Assembly (NCBI GenBank): GCA_036365455.1
Contig: JAWQUS010000023.1
Coordinates: 1,178,001 to 1,242,000 of the forward strand
Direction of reading: 5' to 3'
DNA from: Macrosoma leucophasiata
Taxonomy: Eukaryota > Arthropoda > Insecta > Lepidoptera > Hedylidae
Length of the DNA: 64,000 nucleotides
The position numbers and the translations under genes were made by a program. The notes under the pieces are model-generated. The model worked only from the letters and a program-made list of their open reading frames with translations. It made no database searches and was not told the DNA's origin. Position 1 is the stretch's first letter, and each line of letters starts with the position of its first letter. This document shows positions 9,689-20,099 of the stretch, in pieces.

Positions 9689-12600
9689 CTGTGGTATGAG
9701 ACAATATTCCTTATTGTTTGTTCAATTTTCTTTATTGAAAGAAAGAAAATATTTTTTTATTACGAGTAAGTATTGAAAACCATTTTCGAAAAGTCATCAA
9801 TAATCCACATAAAGTAAAACAGACATTAGGTGAATTAAAATAGATATGAAAAAGTTACAGTTAAAATATCAAACATTTCACTTCTTTTCTTCCAAAAACT
9901 AGATGGGAAGACAAAGATAAATTTATTCGTCAAAATCAAAATCTAAGTTATTCGCTTGGCAGAGTTTCAAGTGCAGAACTTAAAGAACAGTTTAAAAGGG
10001 AAGTGAGCAACCCGTCATACCACGCCACCGAAGGAAAAGACATTTGAGTGTGCGCGACTGTTCCGGTTAGCAGCAGGACAAGTTAAGAATATGGGTAGAG
10101 GTTAATAGGTTTTAGACCAAACCGATTAAATTATTGAAGTAAATATATAGTCAAATACTGACTACTAAGTACAATCACACGAAATAACCTGGCAGCGATC
10201 GCTATAATATTTTATTTTTAAAGAAAAATGGAAAGAAAAATTTGACTTCAGGCGAGACTCGAACTCGCGACCTACTGGGAATCTAGTCCAGCCGCTCTTC
10301 CAATTGAGCTACTGAAGCCCTGCCCGATTTGTCAAATCTTTCCTTCACATCTATTGCATTGCTTTATGGTAGCAGTAGCGCCATCTATTACCAATTATGC
10401 TAGTTAGGCAACCGATATAATAGACTTTTCAGTTTATTGAATATCGTAAGGAAGTCGCTTTTACCCTTAATAACTGTTCTTTATATTATTTCGCATTAAC
10501 ACATGCTTGTGAAATATATTTTATTTTTAATGAAAAATGGAAAGAAAACTTTGACTTCAGGCGAGACTCGAACTCGCGACCTACTGGGAATCTAGTCCAG
10601 CCGCTCTTCCAATTGAGCTACTGAAGCCCTGCCCGATTTGTCAAATCTTTCCTTCACATCTATTGCATTGCTTTATGGTAGCAGTAGCGCCATCTATTAC
10701 CAACTATGCTAGTTAGGCAACCGATATAATAGACTTTTCAGAAGAAGTCAAATTTTTCTTTCCATTTTTCTTTAAAAATAAAATATATTTCACAAGCATG
10801 TGTTAATGCGAAATAATATAAAAAACGATAGCTATAATCCCAAGTCGTAGATATAACTAAGGTGGTAACAAATTTCATAATAATTACATTTATACAAACG
10901 GACTTTCACTACTTTCTTAAATTTATTGATAGAAAAACTACTGGTCGTAGAGCTCCAGTGACGGAGCTCACGGGCGTAGGCACCACCGCATTTCCTAATA
11001 TACTTGCCGCTAAATGGTAGTGTTCAGCACTATCGTGTTCCGGTCAGGTGGTGATTTACGGCTCTGTAATTTCCGACACAGAGGCATAACACCTTAGGCC
11101 TCAGGAGTGGTAACGCATCTGCATTTTGACCTCTGGTCATTGTGTGGGTGTCTATAAGCTGCAGTCATCACTTAACATCAATGTGAACTGTAGGCTTGTT
11201 TGGCACTTTTATAACATAAAAAAAAACTAATATTTTTTTGGGATTCTATTAAAGAATCATATACCTCTAAAAGAATTACTCACTCTATGAAGTCGAGTTG
11301 CATGCATATCTATACCAATCCACACCTACTAATATTGAATATGAGAAAGTTTGTCACCTAAATCGAATATTTACAGCCATATGTTTCGCTGCCACACGGA
11401 AGCCTGAATAAGTTTATTCCAGGATGGGATGCTAAGAACCGTCTGAACATTATATTGAACTTGATTCGAAATGTGTTTTAGACAGGAGGAGGGACTTGAT
11501 TTTTCCGAGGGTAGTTTTACGATTTGTGATGTTTGGATTGAACACGATTGAACTATGTTAATTTTGGAGGGTTCAGACCTTAATTTCCCTTGGATTTGGT
11601 TTACCATGATGATGGTCAATCGATTACTTTAAAGAAACTGTCATATTGTATACAATCACATACTTTCTTCAATTCATATTCGAAGTCATCTCTGGAGTAG
11701 ACTGTATCAGGGTCCAGTCCAAGCCTCCGTAAAGCCTGGCTCAGTTCAGTGTAGTAATGATCCAACAACTTCTGGTAGTACTTGGCCCTGAATTGCTCGT
11801 CTGTGCCATTGAAGATGAAGTACAGGACATCAGTGATGCAGTTGCTTAGTTGAATGGTTTGGTAGTCCAGGATCGCAATTTGGTATTGCCCATTCTGTAT
11901 CAAGACAAGGTTAGTAAGAATCGATAAATTGAATGTGCTTGATTATAGTGATGTCTAACTAAAGTATCTCATATTTTAGTTTTGAGTAGTTTTAGGTATC
12001 GGTTGACATCAACATACGCGCGTATACGTACGTATCACTCGTGATACGTACATGGTGACTCGTCACGAGTAGAGCTTATACATTTCTATTGTAGAGTGAA
12101 CAAGGCGTTTTATTTTTTGGAGTCCGACTCTTAAATTCTATCTAACATGAAAATCGAAAAATAATCCAATCGAGAACTAATTAAATACCTATATTTTTTA
12201 TAACAAGAGAATAATTTTAATCTCACCGGTTTTTCCAAATGCATAAGATTACTCTGCCTATAGTCCCCATGAGCCAACACTGGTCGTCGCACCGGCTTGA
12301 AGTACATTTCAAATTCATTTAAATCACTCAAATTTTCGTCTGCGAACTTCTTGAATCTGTCTCTAAATTCTTCTTTTAATACTTGCAAAGCTAAAGCCAC
12401 ATGTTTTTGCACGTAATCCGGAATATTGAGGTAAGCTGGATTTTTAAACTTGTCTGCTGCAATCGCTTCGAATTCTTCGGGATACCTAATGTGATAAGTC
12501 ATTGATAACGCGTGGAATTTGGCTAACTCCTTGAAAGCCTGGGTGGCGTACTCCCATGTCATTACTGAGAATCGATCAAACATTGTAAAGCCACGGTGTG

Positions 12601-12985
12601 CCAAATCTTCCAAAACGAGAACTTCATTCAAGTAATCCACGCTGCTGCCGTAAAATTTTGGCGTTAGCAATCTCATTTCTTCTGCCAAATTATTATCGTC
12701 CTCAAATTCTTTGTACCGTTTCAAAATTTTAGTGTAGAAGAAACCTTCGCAATCAAAAATAGTGACCGGAACAACTGCACGTATTTTCTCTCCAATCATT
12801 GCAACTTTTGCGAAGACATTCAAATCTTCTTTATTTTTCGATGATAAATTTGCCAAGAAAAGTTGTGATGAGTAATTAGCTCCTTCACTAGATAATGGCT
12901 TTATTTTAATGACGTAGTCCTCATAGTTCTGGTCTTTTGCGATTTTTGCAAGGAATTCTCGAAATGTTCGCTCTGGATCCATCAT
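9506..12985 (-). CDS. EcKinase/CHK-kinase-like gene C
   Basis: A complete gene: exons 12227-12985, 11664-11894 and 9506-9688 join to 390 codons plus TAG. Visible: S-E-G-A-N-Y-S-S nucleotide-binding region, F-A-K-V-A Lys at about 60, V-L-V-L-E-D-L-A, intact catalytic loop H-G-D-Y-R-Q-S-N (His239), L-D-Y-Q in exon 2, and exon 3 opening V-L-P-F-G-L-C-I-I-L-L-T-L-P. Two adjacent ATGs (M-M-D-P) make the start uncertain by one residue. All catalytic positions are canonical, so this is a good candidate for an active kinase. Intron 2 holds two SINE-A copies and an R330 copy, outside the coding parts. Expected to be cytosolic; substrate unknown. Confidence 0.93.
9890..10075 (-). mobile_element. LINE 3' fragment
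   Basis: It shares GGAAGTGAGCAACCCG and AAGACATTTGAGTG with 49345-49415, the degraded end of the GTAGCGGAGTTC LINE family, within intron 2 of gene C. Confidence 0.5.
10205..10470 (-). mobile_element. SINE-A, near-complete copy
   Basis: Reverse-strand SINE with a tRNA-like domain (complement of 10249-10320): 7-bp acceptor stem, D stem GCTC/GAGC and T arm GCGAG-TTCGAGT-CTCGC. A-box (TAGCTCAATTGG) and B-box (GTTCGAGTC) sequences are present. The tail is CCATTTTTCTTTAAAAATAAA. The anticodon stem is imperfect, so it is not a functional tRNA gene. Confidence 0.8.
10478..10825. mobile_element. SINE-A, second copy with inverted tails
   Basis: A second SINE-A in the same orientation is bracketed by about 70-bp inverted tails: ATTATTTCGCATTAACACAT at the left and its complement near 10805-10825. 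The left tail is the element's own; the right one belongs to an opposite-strand SINE-A tail abutting at about 10741. Confidence 0.7.
10937..11228 (+). mobile_element. R330 repeat, full-length
   Basis: It runs from CTGGTCGTAGAG to TTTATAACATAAAAAAAAA. A short AAAACTA flanks both ends, a possible target duplication. It lies in intron 2 of gene C. Confidence 0.82.
11664..11894 (-). CDS. Gene C exon 2
   Basis: 77 codons between a GATACAG acceptor and a consensus GTATGT donor. It encodes N-G-Q-Y-Q-I-A-I-L-D-Y-Q-T-I and the conserved F-N-G-T-D-E-Q-F-R block. Confidence 0.92.
12227..12985 (-). CDS. Gene C exon 1
   Basis: 253 codons from M-M-D-P, ending M-H-L-E-K-P at a GTGAGA donor. It carries Lys60 and the intact H-G-D-Y-R-Q-S-N loop. 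Confidence 0.93.
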
Positions 12986-13019
12986 TTTCTATCTCACACG
13001 TTAATCATTACTTACTGTG

Positions 13020-14299
13020 TGCACCGATCTGATAAACAAAGAGTTAATATTATAAATATTGATATGCAGATAGGTAGATATTATTCTAATAGTGCTTGTT
13101 AGAGATAACATTATTATAAATTAATCACTAGGTAAGTAGATAAGTAGGTACTACTCTTGTTTTTGTTGTTTCATGGTACTACTTATCGGAAGATAAAACG
13201 ATGTGATGGTTGAATTATTCCCTGCGGGGTGTCATAGGCAATATTAGTTATAGTTTAAGATAACTTGTTGTAGTCTACTGGCAAGCAATAAATTATTTGA
13301 ATTGAATTTAATCATATTACTGATATATTATGTATCTTATTACGACGGTGAATGAAGAAGGAATAATGATAGATAGGTGATGGTGGGAAAATGTTTGTAC
13401 GGGTGATAATTGGAACTATTTTAATGATCCTCTAGAATACTTTAGAATCTTTAGATGAACAGTTTGAGCTCTTTACTAGGTTTGATTCCGAACTCCTCCA
13501 CACGAGTGCTGCCGCCGGAGTACTACTGGTCTCCATAATAATATATTATTCTCTATAAGTTTATATAGGATTCCATTACGAGGTACGCGACAAAGTTGCG
13601 GCAGCAAGCAGTAACGCACTGCAGCGCGGCAGTCTTGCAACACTGCCGCCTTGCTCGAAATCAGCGCGGTAGGCAGCACTGTTCCGGTGTAACGTCGGTT
13701 ACACCGGAGTTTGGAATCAATTCAACATCATTCTAGCACACAACATCTCAATATGATTGGACCGCGGCTCAACTGCCTTTCTTGATAGTTTTGGTTAAAG
13801 TATATGATTCAATTTTGTTAGGTATTACGCAACGTGTTTCAAAATAATAGCAATAATCTGACTGTCTCTACTACTTTAGTATTAAAAGCGATAATGATGT
13901 AATTGCGTGTTACTAATGCGCAAAAAGATAATTCTTAATAATTAGTATCATCAATATTTTACTTCAATAGTTTTAAATGAATGTTGACTAATCTATTATC
14001 ATTCTTGATTTTCCTTAAACTTCAATAGGTCTTCGTATAATTTATTACGTAATACTTACATCTATAGCCGGCGATAAATCGAACTCTAACTGCTATAATT
14101 ATAATGATCACGATACGTTGTCACGTATCAACCAGAGAATGCTATCTGTCTGTAGCATAGATGATTCAATAGTCTATATTTACACCCTGTAATAAACTAA
14201 ACAAAGTACCTTGTAAACAGAGGCGTCCTTGAGCTAATTAATGTATTTGGCTTTACGCCGACATTACGAAGAATGGAATGAATGGCATACAATAAATAA
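13020..14299. other. C-D intergenic region, mostly unassigned
   Basis: AT-rich sequence upstream of gene C. The only structure noted is at 13482-13720: TTGATTCCGAACTCC at one end and GGAGTTTGGAATCAA at the other, a possible short inverted-repeat element. No host exon was recognised. Confidence 0.4.
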
Positions 14300-14511
14300 A
14301 TAAATAAAATACGCTTACACTCACAGTCTCACACTAGGTATAGGCCGGTACCGGCTAGGTACCTGTGCCGTTGTGCATACACACAACACAAACACCTAGA
14401 CCCGAAACGAATATATTTAGGCCATACATATATTTGTCCCGGTGCGGGTATTGAACCCGCGACCCTTCGAATCAAACGGTCGTTTCACACCGCTGAATTA
14501 ACCGGATCGTT
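14300..14511 (-). mobile_element. SINE-B copy
   Basis: A reverse-strand SINE whose head matches a tRNA-like region (GGTTCAATACCCGCACCGGG). Its tail is ACACAAACACCTAG and the TACGCTTACACTCACAG block. It is bounded at left by (AAAT)n. Confidence 0.75.
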
Positions 14512-14582
14512 CAATGGTAAACTACCACGTTTCAATTTCTTATGTTATTATCACTGGAAACTGAACTCGAGTTTAATGAATA

Positions 14583-15040
14583 CATAGAGCAACACGGGCC
14601 ACCGGAGAGGAGTAGCCATAGCGTTCATTACTGATGCAAAACAGTCTGCCATTTTTTGCGGGAGGAACTACGTGCACAGTACAAATATGAACAGTATGGA
14701 AACTACGTACAAAACGTTCGAAATGGCACACTAACACAAACATGCGCATCGACGCTCGATGTAGCGAGTGACTCAGTACTGCAGCACCGCGAGAAACGCT
14801 TAGAGGCCTCGTCGATGCGCATGTTTGTGTGTGTGACGTTTGAAGGTTTTGTACGTAGTTTCCACACTGTTCATATTAGCACTGTGCTACGTGTGATACA
14901 CACACACACTACAAAAATCATCTATTACTACGAAACTCACACCTTGACTGTAACAAAATACATAAACAAATTCACGCACACGCTTAAACATCTGGGTGAC
15001 AGGCGTAGGACCACTTGCGCTTGTACTTTGACAGAGGGGA
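14583..15040. mobile_element. HM hAT MITE missing its right TIR
   Basis: The left end CATAGAGCAACACGGGCCACC is intact and preceded by AATGAATA (14575-14582). The right side stops at GACAGAGGGGA and is followed at once by AATGAATA (15041-15048). The usual last 40 bp or so (CATATGGCTACTCC...CTATG) are absent although the 8-bp duplication is perfect. It also contains the foldback at 14666-14892. Confidence 0.8.
14666..14892. repeat. Long imperfect inverted repeat inside the HM MITE
   Basis: 14666-14754 and 14810-14892 are inverted copies of roughly 85-90 bp with scattered mismatches (shared core ATGCGCATCGACG and its complement) around a 55-bp spacer. Other HM copies lack this block. Confidence 0.85.
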
Positions 15041-15092
15041 AATGAATATTTAGGTGCATAAAATAAAACAAAAATTAAAGCGTTGTAAGAAT

Positions 15093-15098
15093 TTTATT
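15093..15098 (-). promoter_or_regulatory. Poly(A) signal of gene D
   Basis: AATAAA on the minus strand about 46 nt after the gene D stop codon. Confidence 0.5.
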
Positions 15099-15143
15099 TG
15101 CTTCATCCTTGTCTTTAAATAAATTTTGAAATACAATTACATT

Positions 15144-15326
15144 CTAAATAACGTCCATTTTGGCGTAGTCACTAAGTATTCCATTGAAGCGTTCTTTGAA
15201 GAGTGCACTGGGTTTAATTAGGAAATCCATGATCTCTGAATCTTCTTTGATAACGGGTGCATTCTCAGTGTCCACGGTCACCAGGGGCAACGTGAAGAGA
15301 CTGATGCATAAGCCGAATGGTAATAC
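15144..15326 (-). CDS. Gene D exon 3
   Basis: 60 codons plus TAG after a TTTCCCCAG acceptor. It encodes V-L-P-F-G-L-C-I-S-L-F-T-L-P then F-K-E-R-F-N-G-I-L-S-D-Y-A-K-M-D-V-I. Confidence 0.9.
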   Translation of the reverse strand, partial: VLPFGLCISLFTLPLVTVDTENAPVIKEDSEIMDFLIKPSALFKERFNGILSDYAKMDVI

Positions 15327-18300
15327 CTGGGGAAAGTAATAAAATATATAAAAACAATAGACATACATCGTTGAAGAAATGTACCAACGTTTTATATAAT
15401 TTTGTTTGATATAACAAACCTTTAAAACAATGAACGTAAGACGTTTTTTGCCTTAAAATATCATACTCGTAATTTACTGGTGGTAGAGTTCCAGTGACGG
15501 AGCTCGCGGGCGTAGGCACCACCGCATTACCTATTAACTTGCCGCTAAATGGTAGTGTTTAGCACTATCGTGTTCCGGTCAGGTGGTAATGTACGACCCT
15601 GTAATTTCCGGCACAGAGGCTCAACACCTTAGGCCTCAGGAGTGGTAACGTAAGTGGCAAGTGGCATTTTGACCTTTTTCTTTGTGTGGATGTCTTTAGG
15701 CTGCAGTCATCACTTAACATCAATGTGAACTGCAAGCTTGTTTGCCACTTCCATAACATTAAAAAAACCCAAATGCAGATGGTGTATTAATCTCACGCCA
15801 AAACATAAAAACAGTGGTTGAAATAAAAAGAAAAGCAAGTGAATATCAATCTACCTTCACACAAATTTATAAAAATTGTGACATTTTATTGTCATTTGTT
15901 GTCAGTGTCATTCAAAGAAACAGATAAAAATACTTTGCAGAATTACCTTAAAGTTGGTAGTTGCCATTAATCAAAAGAAAGAAAGAAAGAAAGATAAAAA
16001 TACACGTTAGTGTTGTCATACCTCTAAAACTGTAACACCCTAAACCATATACCAAAACCTATCTAACAATTAAACATGGTGAAACAAATGGAACTATTTC
16101 TTCAGAAAGTAGATGAAAACATGGGCAGGAAGATGAATCAATTGAAAGTAGAATTTATCAGACAAACCAGTACCATAACCTCAAATACAGTGTCAGTGAT
16201 AGAAGATAAATTGAATCCATTGGTGGAAGAGAATCTCAAACTCAACAAAGTGGTATCAACATTGAATAAGAAGATTACTAACATGGAGAAAGAACTCAAA
16301 CGAAACAAAATATTTTATTTTTAAAGAAAAATGGAAAGAAAAATTTGACTTCAGGCGAGACTCGAACTCGCGACCTACTGGGAATCTAGTCCAGCCGCTC
16401 TTCCAATTGAGCTACTGAAGCCCTACGAAACAAAATAATACTGCACGGGTTAGAAGAAACCGAGAACAATAACATTGAACTTATGAATCTGGTTGTGAAG
16501 TTTGGTGGGGATACTCAACAAGGTATCTCGCATATTTTAATCTGACGCGCTTAATCTCTCCAGACACGAGAAAAATATGACAATTGAAATTGTGTCTCGC
16601 CGCCGGTGGCCGCACGATCCTTGAAGGATTAAGTAACTTCATGTCGGGCTTAGAGTAAGTGTTCGTTATATTATGTTACGGCTAATACCCGAAGTAAGGC
16701 TACACTCAGCTCTATCCGGGCTACAACTAGGTGTGGACCATGGGCGCCCCCGACTTAGCCAGGTTAGATCGAAAGGTGCGACAGTTCAATGTTAGGTATT
16801 TTTTTTTCGCGAATAATAAATTTTTTAACTTACATATTTTATTTGTTTATACATAGCCGGAGAGAACTGACTGTAGCCGTACTTCGGATTAGCCGCAACA
16901 TATACATATATGCCTTTAAAATGCCAGTACGTATATCTACTGTACAGTGTCTATTACATTGATGTCAACAATCGACGACACAACACAGCTTTGGTTCTAT
17001 CGTCGATGATTCAGGTAATATGGCTACGTCCGCTATAAGTAACAGATCTTCTTTTGAGCTTGTATAAGAAGGTAATGTGGTCTCCACAAATTCTTGATTG
17101 CATCTGAAATCTATCACGTTCATCTTATGACAATTGAGAATATGGGCATTTAACAAATTCATACGTTTTTTAATTCAAACTCAAAGTCATCCCTGGAGTA
17201 AATATCATCGGGGTTTAACCCAAGCCTCATTAGCGCCTGGCTCAATTTAGTATAGTAGTGATCCAACAACTTCTGGTAGTACTTGGCCCTGAACTGTTCA
17301 TCTGTGCCGTTGAAGATGAAGTACAGGAGGTCAGTGATACAGTTGCCCATCTGAATGGTCTGGTAGTCCAAGATAATAATTTGCAATTCATTCTGAAACG
17401 AGAGAATGTTAGAATGTAGATTTTAATTGATTATGTAACTGAAATTAACGGAATTAAGTTAAAACTTAAAAGTGTATTGCTTCTTATGTCAACGTTCTTT
17501 GGTTACATACCGATTTAACATTTTTTTGTGATGAGCAGTTCAGGAAAAAGAAAACTAGGGTTGTAAATTTTTCTCACATTAAACTAATAAACAAAAATTA
17601 ATAAAGCGCTGTTGATGTCGATAGTTTGCATCGTATCTACAGTCAAATTGTAAATACACGTTGTAGGTATATGATCATGATATTATTGAATTGAATTTGA
17701 TTATTACCACCCCCGTTTACTCCAATGCCAAAATACTCACTTGCTTTTCCAAATGCATAAGATTACTCTGTCTAAAATCTCCATGCACGATCACGGGACG
17801 TCTCAATGGATTACAGTATAAGTCAAACACATTAATATCCGTCAACTTTTCATCCACAAATTTCTTAAATCTAGCTTTGTATTCGTCTTTCACCACTTCC
17901 ATCGTGGAATCTAACATGTTTTTCAAGTACTCTTGCATGTTTTCCGGATTTAAACGTGCTTGAAACTTTTCCACCAGCTTCTTAAACTCTTTAGGATACT
18001 TGATCCCGTACATCATTGATAACGCGTGGAAAATGGCTAGTTGCTCAAAAGCCGTTGCAGCGTACTCCCATGTGACTGTCGAGAATCGATCGAACATTTT
18101 AAAGCCGCGGTCAGTCAAGTCTTCCAATACAAGAACTTCTTTTAGATATTCCTCACTACAAGCATAAAATTTTGGTGCCACCAGCCTGTGTTCTTCGGCC
18201 AAATTATTAGTATCTTCGAATTCTCTAAATCGTTTCAATAGATCGGTGTAAAAAAAGCATTCTGCTTCGTATATTTTAAACGGTGTTATTTCACGTACCT

Positions 18301-18490
18301 TCTCACCTATTACGGCAACTTTCGCGAAGAGTTTCAAATCTTCTTCGCCTTCTGCTGATACAGTCGCCAGGAACAGTTGGGTTGTGAAATTAGCTCCTTC
18401 GCTTGATATGGGCTTTATTTTGATATCGCGGTTTTTGTATTGTTCGATCTTTTGGAGAAGATCTCGCAAAGTATGTCCTGGATCCGTCAT
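15144..18490 (-). CDS. EcKinase/CHK-kinase-like gene D
   Basis: A complete gene: exons 17741-18490, 17165-17392 and 15144-15326 join to 386 codons (250+76+60) plus TAG. Visible: S-E-G-A-N-F-T-T, F-A-K-V-A-V-I, V-L-V-L-E-D-L, catalytic loop V-H-G-D-F-R-Q-S-N (His236), L-D-Y-Q-T-I in exon 2, and a C-terminal segment with hydrophobic start. Its N terminus is about three residues shorter than the paralogues' (E-Q-Y-K-N-R in place of D-x-N-Y-E-D) and exon 2 is one codon shorter (N-E-L-Q). Exon 1 ends L-E-K-Q rather than L-E-K-P. Intron 2 contains an R330 copy and a LINE ORF1 fragment broken by a SINE. All catalytic residues are present, so activity is plausible; substrate unknown. Confidence 0.92.
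15476..15768 (+). mobile_element. R330 repeat, full-length
   Basis: ACTGGTGGTAGAGTTCC to CCATAACATTAAAAAAA, with a small expansion around GTAAGTGGCAAGTGGC. It lies in intron 2 of gene D. Confidence 0.82.
16058..16540 (+). pseudogene. LINE ORF1 fragment interrupted by a SINE
   Basis: The frame from 16076 (M-V-K-Q-M-E-L-F) is a coiled-coil-like stretch ending K-E-L-K-R-N-K. After the SINE it resumes I-I-L-H-G-L-E-E-T-E-N-N-N-I-E-L, a pattern seen in insect non-LTR ORF1 proteins. Both ends are truncated. It lies antisense in intron 2 of gene D. Confidence 0.6.
16313..16424 (-). mobile_element. SINE-A, truncated at the tRNA start, with TSD
   Basis: Only the tRNA-like domain and tail are present. 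ACGAAACAAAATA occurs on both sides (16300-16312 and 16425-16437). The 5' boundary falls at the first bases of the tRNA-like domain. Confidence 0.85.
16545..16960. other. Gene D intron segment, unassigned
   Basis: It includes a GC-richer block (16600-16790) unlike the surrounding AT-rich intron. No frame, termini or sibling copy were recognised here. Confidence 0.35.
17165..17392 (-). CDS. Gene D exon 2
   Basis: 76 codons between a GTTTCAG acceptor and a GTATGA donor. It encodes N-E-L-Q-I-I-I-L-D-Y-Q-T-I-Q-M and H-Y-Y-T-K-L where paralogues have H-Y-Y-T-E-L. Confidence 0.9.
17741..18490 (-). CDS. Gene D exon 1
   Basis: 250 codons from M-T-D-P-G to H-L-E-K-Q, ending at a GTGAGT donor. Confidence 0.92.
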
Positions 18491-18754
18491 TATTGATGAC
18501 TGTTTATGTTAGTAATTATTTTGCGAAATGCATTTGCTGTAGCTGTAATCTAAGTTAGTAGTCAAGTACTTTACAAATACTGATATTATTATAGGAAGTT
18601 ATTATTCTGAAGCACCTAGATAGACGTCTAATTGTCTCAAGCAATTATTTGCTCCATGATAAGAATACATACTCGAACATACACAATACATTGTATCTAT
18701 TTGTAATTACATAATACCTATGTATGTTAAAGGTTGTATGTTTAGATGTTTGTT

Positions 18755-19240
18755 AATCAATGATGTATAAATGGATTTATAGACTGACTGACAAGCTCGA
18801 ACATCTGAGCTTGCGCAGAGACATTGGGAGTCTGTGCGTGTTGTACCGTCTCTACAATGGTGAGTGCTCTGCTGAACTGTTTGACATGGTGCCATCGTCT
18901 CTCTTCCTAGAGGAAGAGAGACGATGGCACCATGTTACTAACCACACCGTACTAACCGCCGAAGAGTTCCACCCTCACCGCCTGGATACCTGGCAGTGCT
19001 CAAAGGTGCGGTTTTCACTTCGTTCCTGCCCAGAACGTGTAAATTATGGAACGACCTTCCCTCTCAGGTGTTCCCTACGTGCTACAATATGGAATACTTA
19101 AAAAATGGCCTCAAAAGAGTCCTTCAGGGCTGGCAGCGCGTTGGCTACTCCCCTGGTGTTGCAAATGTTCATAGGCGACGATGACCAATTTCGATCAGGT
19201 GGCCCGTTTGCTTGTCTATCAACCTTCACATATCAAAAAA
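18755..19240 (+). pseudogene. Jockey-type LINE 3' end
   Basis: The plus-strand frames (18760-19101, then 18996-19184 after a frameshift) encode L-R-R-D-I-G-S-L-C-V-L-Y-R-L-Y, then F-L-P-R-T-C-K-L-W-N-D-L-P-S and G-L-K-R-V-L-Q-G. This is the C-terminal tail of a non-LTR reverse transcriptase, followed by a 3' UTR (GATCAGGTGGCCCGTTTGCTTG) and A-tail. It is broken by a perfect palindrome at 18885-18934. Confidence 0.7.
18885..18934. repeat. Perfect 24-bp inverted repeat, 2-nt spacer
   Basis: 18885-18908 (CATGGTGCCATC...) and 18911-18934 are exact reverse complements around AG. It lies within the LINE reading frame. Confidence 0.93.
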
Positions 19241-19487
19241 AAAATTGTAACTAGGTATCAAATAAAATAATCATCCTTTTATTTCTTGTAGTGACCTTAC
19301 ATTCTCATTTCCTCTTCTTCACCTATTTTTAACCGACTTTTTCGAAAAAGGAGGAGGTCATTCAACCTAAATGATTAAATCTTATTATATCACACATGCC
19401 ATGCAGGACTATATTTAACAAAAATGTAATATCTGTAACCTTATATTAAAATTTATTGCTAATGTTATTTTCTTTATATAATAAATA

Positions 19488-19824
19488 ATAATGGCAACCC
19501 ATTATACGTCCCACTGCTGGGCACGAGTCTCGCCTTTGAGCTTACTCCACCACGCTGCTCCAATGCGGATTGGTGGAGATACGGGTTAGTGGCCATCCAG
19601 CTGTCGGATATTTCAAACCGCCCATAAGGCCTCCGACAAGGTTTAACGACTGCTATCTATCGATATCAACCGGGACCGACGGCTTAACGTGCCCTCCGAA
19701 GCACGAAAACGCGTATTTTAATTTGCCACTAGCGGTCACCCATCATACACCCGACCGCGCCCGTAATGCTTAACCAAGTAGATCGCTTACGATCTACACC
19801 AGCCGCGGGGCCATGCTCGCTTCT
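19488..19824 (-). mobile_element. SINE-C copy
   Basis: A reverse-strand copy of the family described at 45158-45523 (head GCTGGTGTAGATCG, tail GGGACGTATAATGGGTTGCC), followed by an AATAATA-type tail. It has a small internal deletion. Confidence 0.75.
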
Positions 19825-19894
19825 ATTTATATATATAGTATCACTTTTAAAGCAGAAATTCGATTTGAAAATTGCTTTCACTCCAGCGAGGTCC

Positions 19895-20087
19895 TGGGGG
19901 TCGACCGCCTAGCTCAAATGCTTTCGATTAGTTTTCGATTATGACATCATCTTGTCAATTTCGTACCGCCTTACTTTTTCCTGGATGTGTTTCCGTCCGC
20001 AGGTATATACTTAAGAGCAAAATGTTTTAATAGGCGGTACGAAATTGTCAAGATAAGGTACTATACGAAAGCAGCGGTCGGCCCCCT
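19895..20087. mobile_element. Palindromic MITE (GGGGGCCGACCGC family)
   Basis: Left end GGGGGTCGACCGCC, right end GCGGTCGGCCCCCTG, with a second inverted pair inside (TTGTCAATTTCGTACCGCC and GGCGGTACGAAATTGTCAAG). Partial siblings are at 53376-53446, 54472-54640 and 59633-59810. Confidence 0.7.
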
Positions 20088-20099
20088 GATCATCCTTCA

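Noticed and set aside
10249..10320. tRNA gene (also 16345-16423, 21060-21137, 63681-63757)
   Set aside because: The acceptor, D and T arms are good but the anticodon stem has a bulge, the sequence is embedded in a repeated unit with constant flanks, and two copies have target duplications; these are SINE heads.
11371..11619. 82-codon minus-strand frame after gene C exon 2
   Set aside because: Intronic, no homology, beyond a consensus GTATGT donor.
16965..17162. 65-codon frame after gene D exon 2
   Set aside because: It lies directly beyond the GTATGA donor in the intron; other paralogues have no equivalent coding there.
19570..19773. Open frames repeated at 25904, 45171 and 62797
   Set aside because: They recur only because SINE-C recurs; none is a protein.
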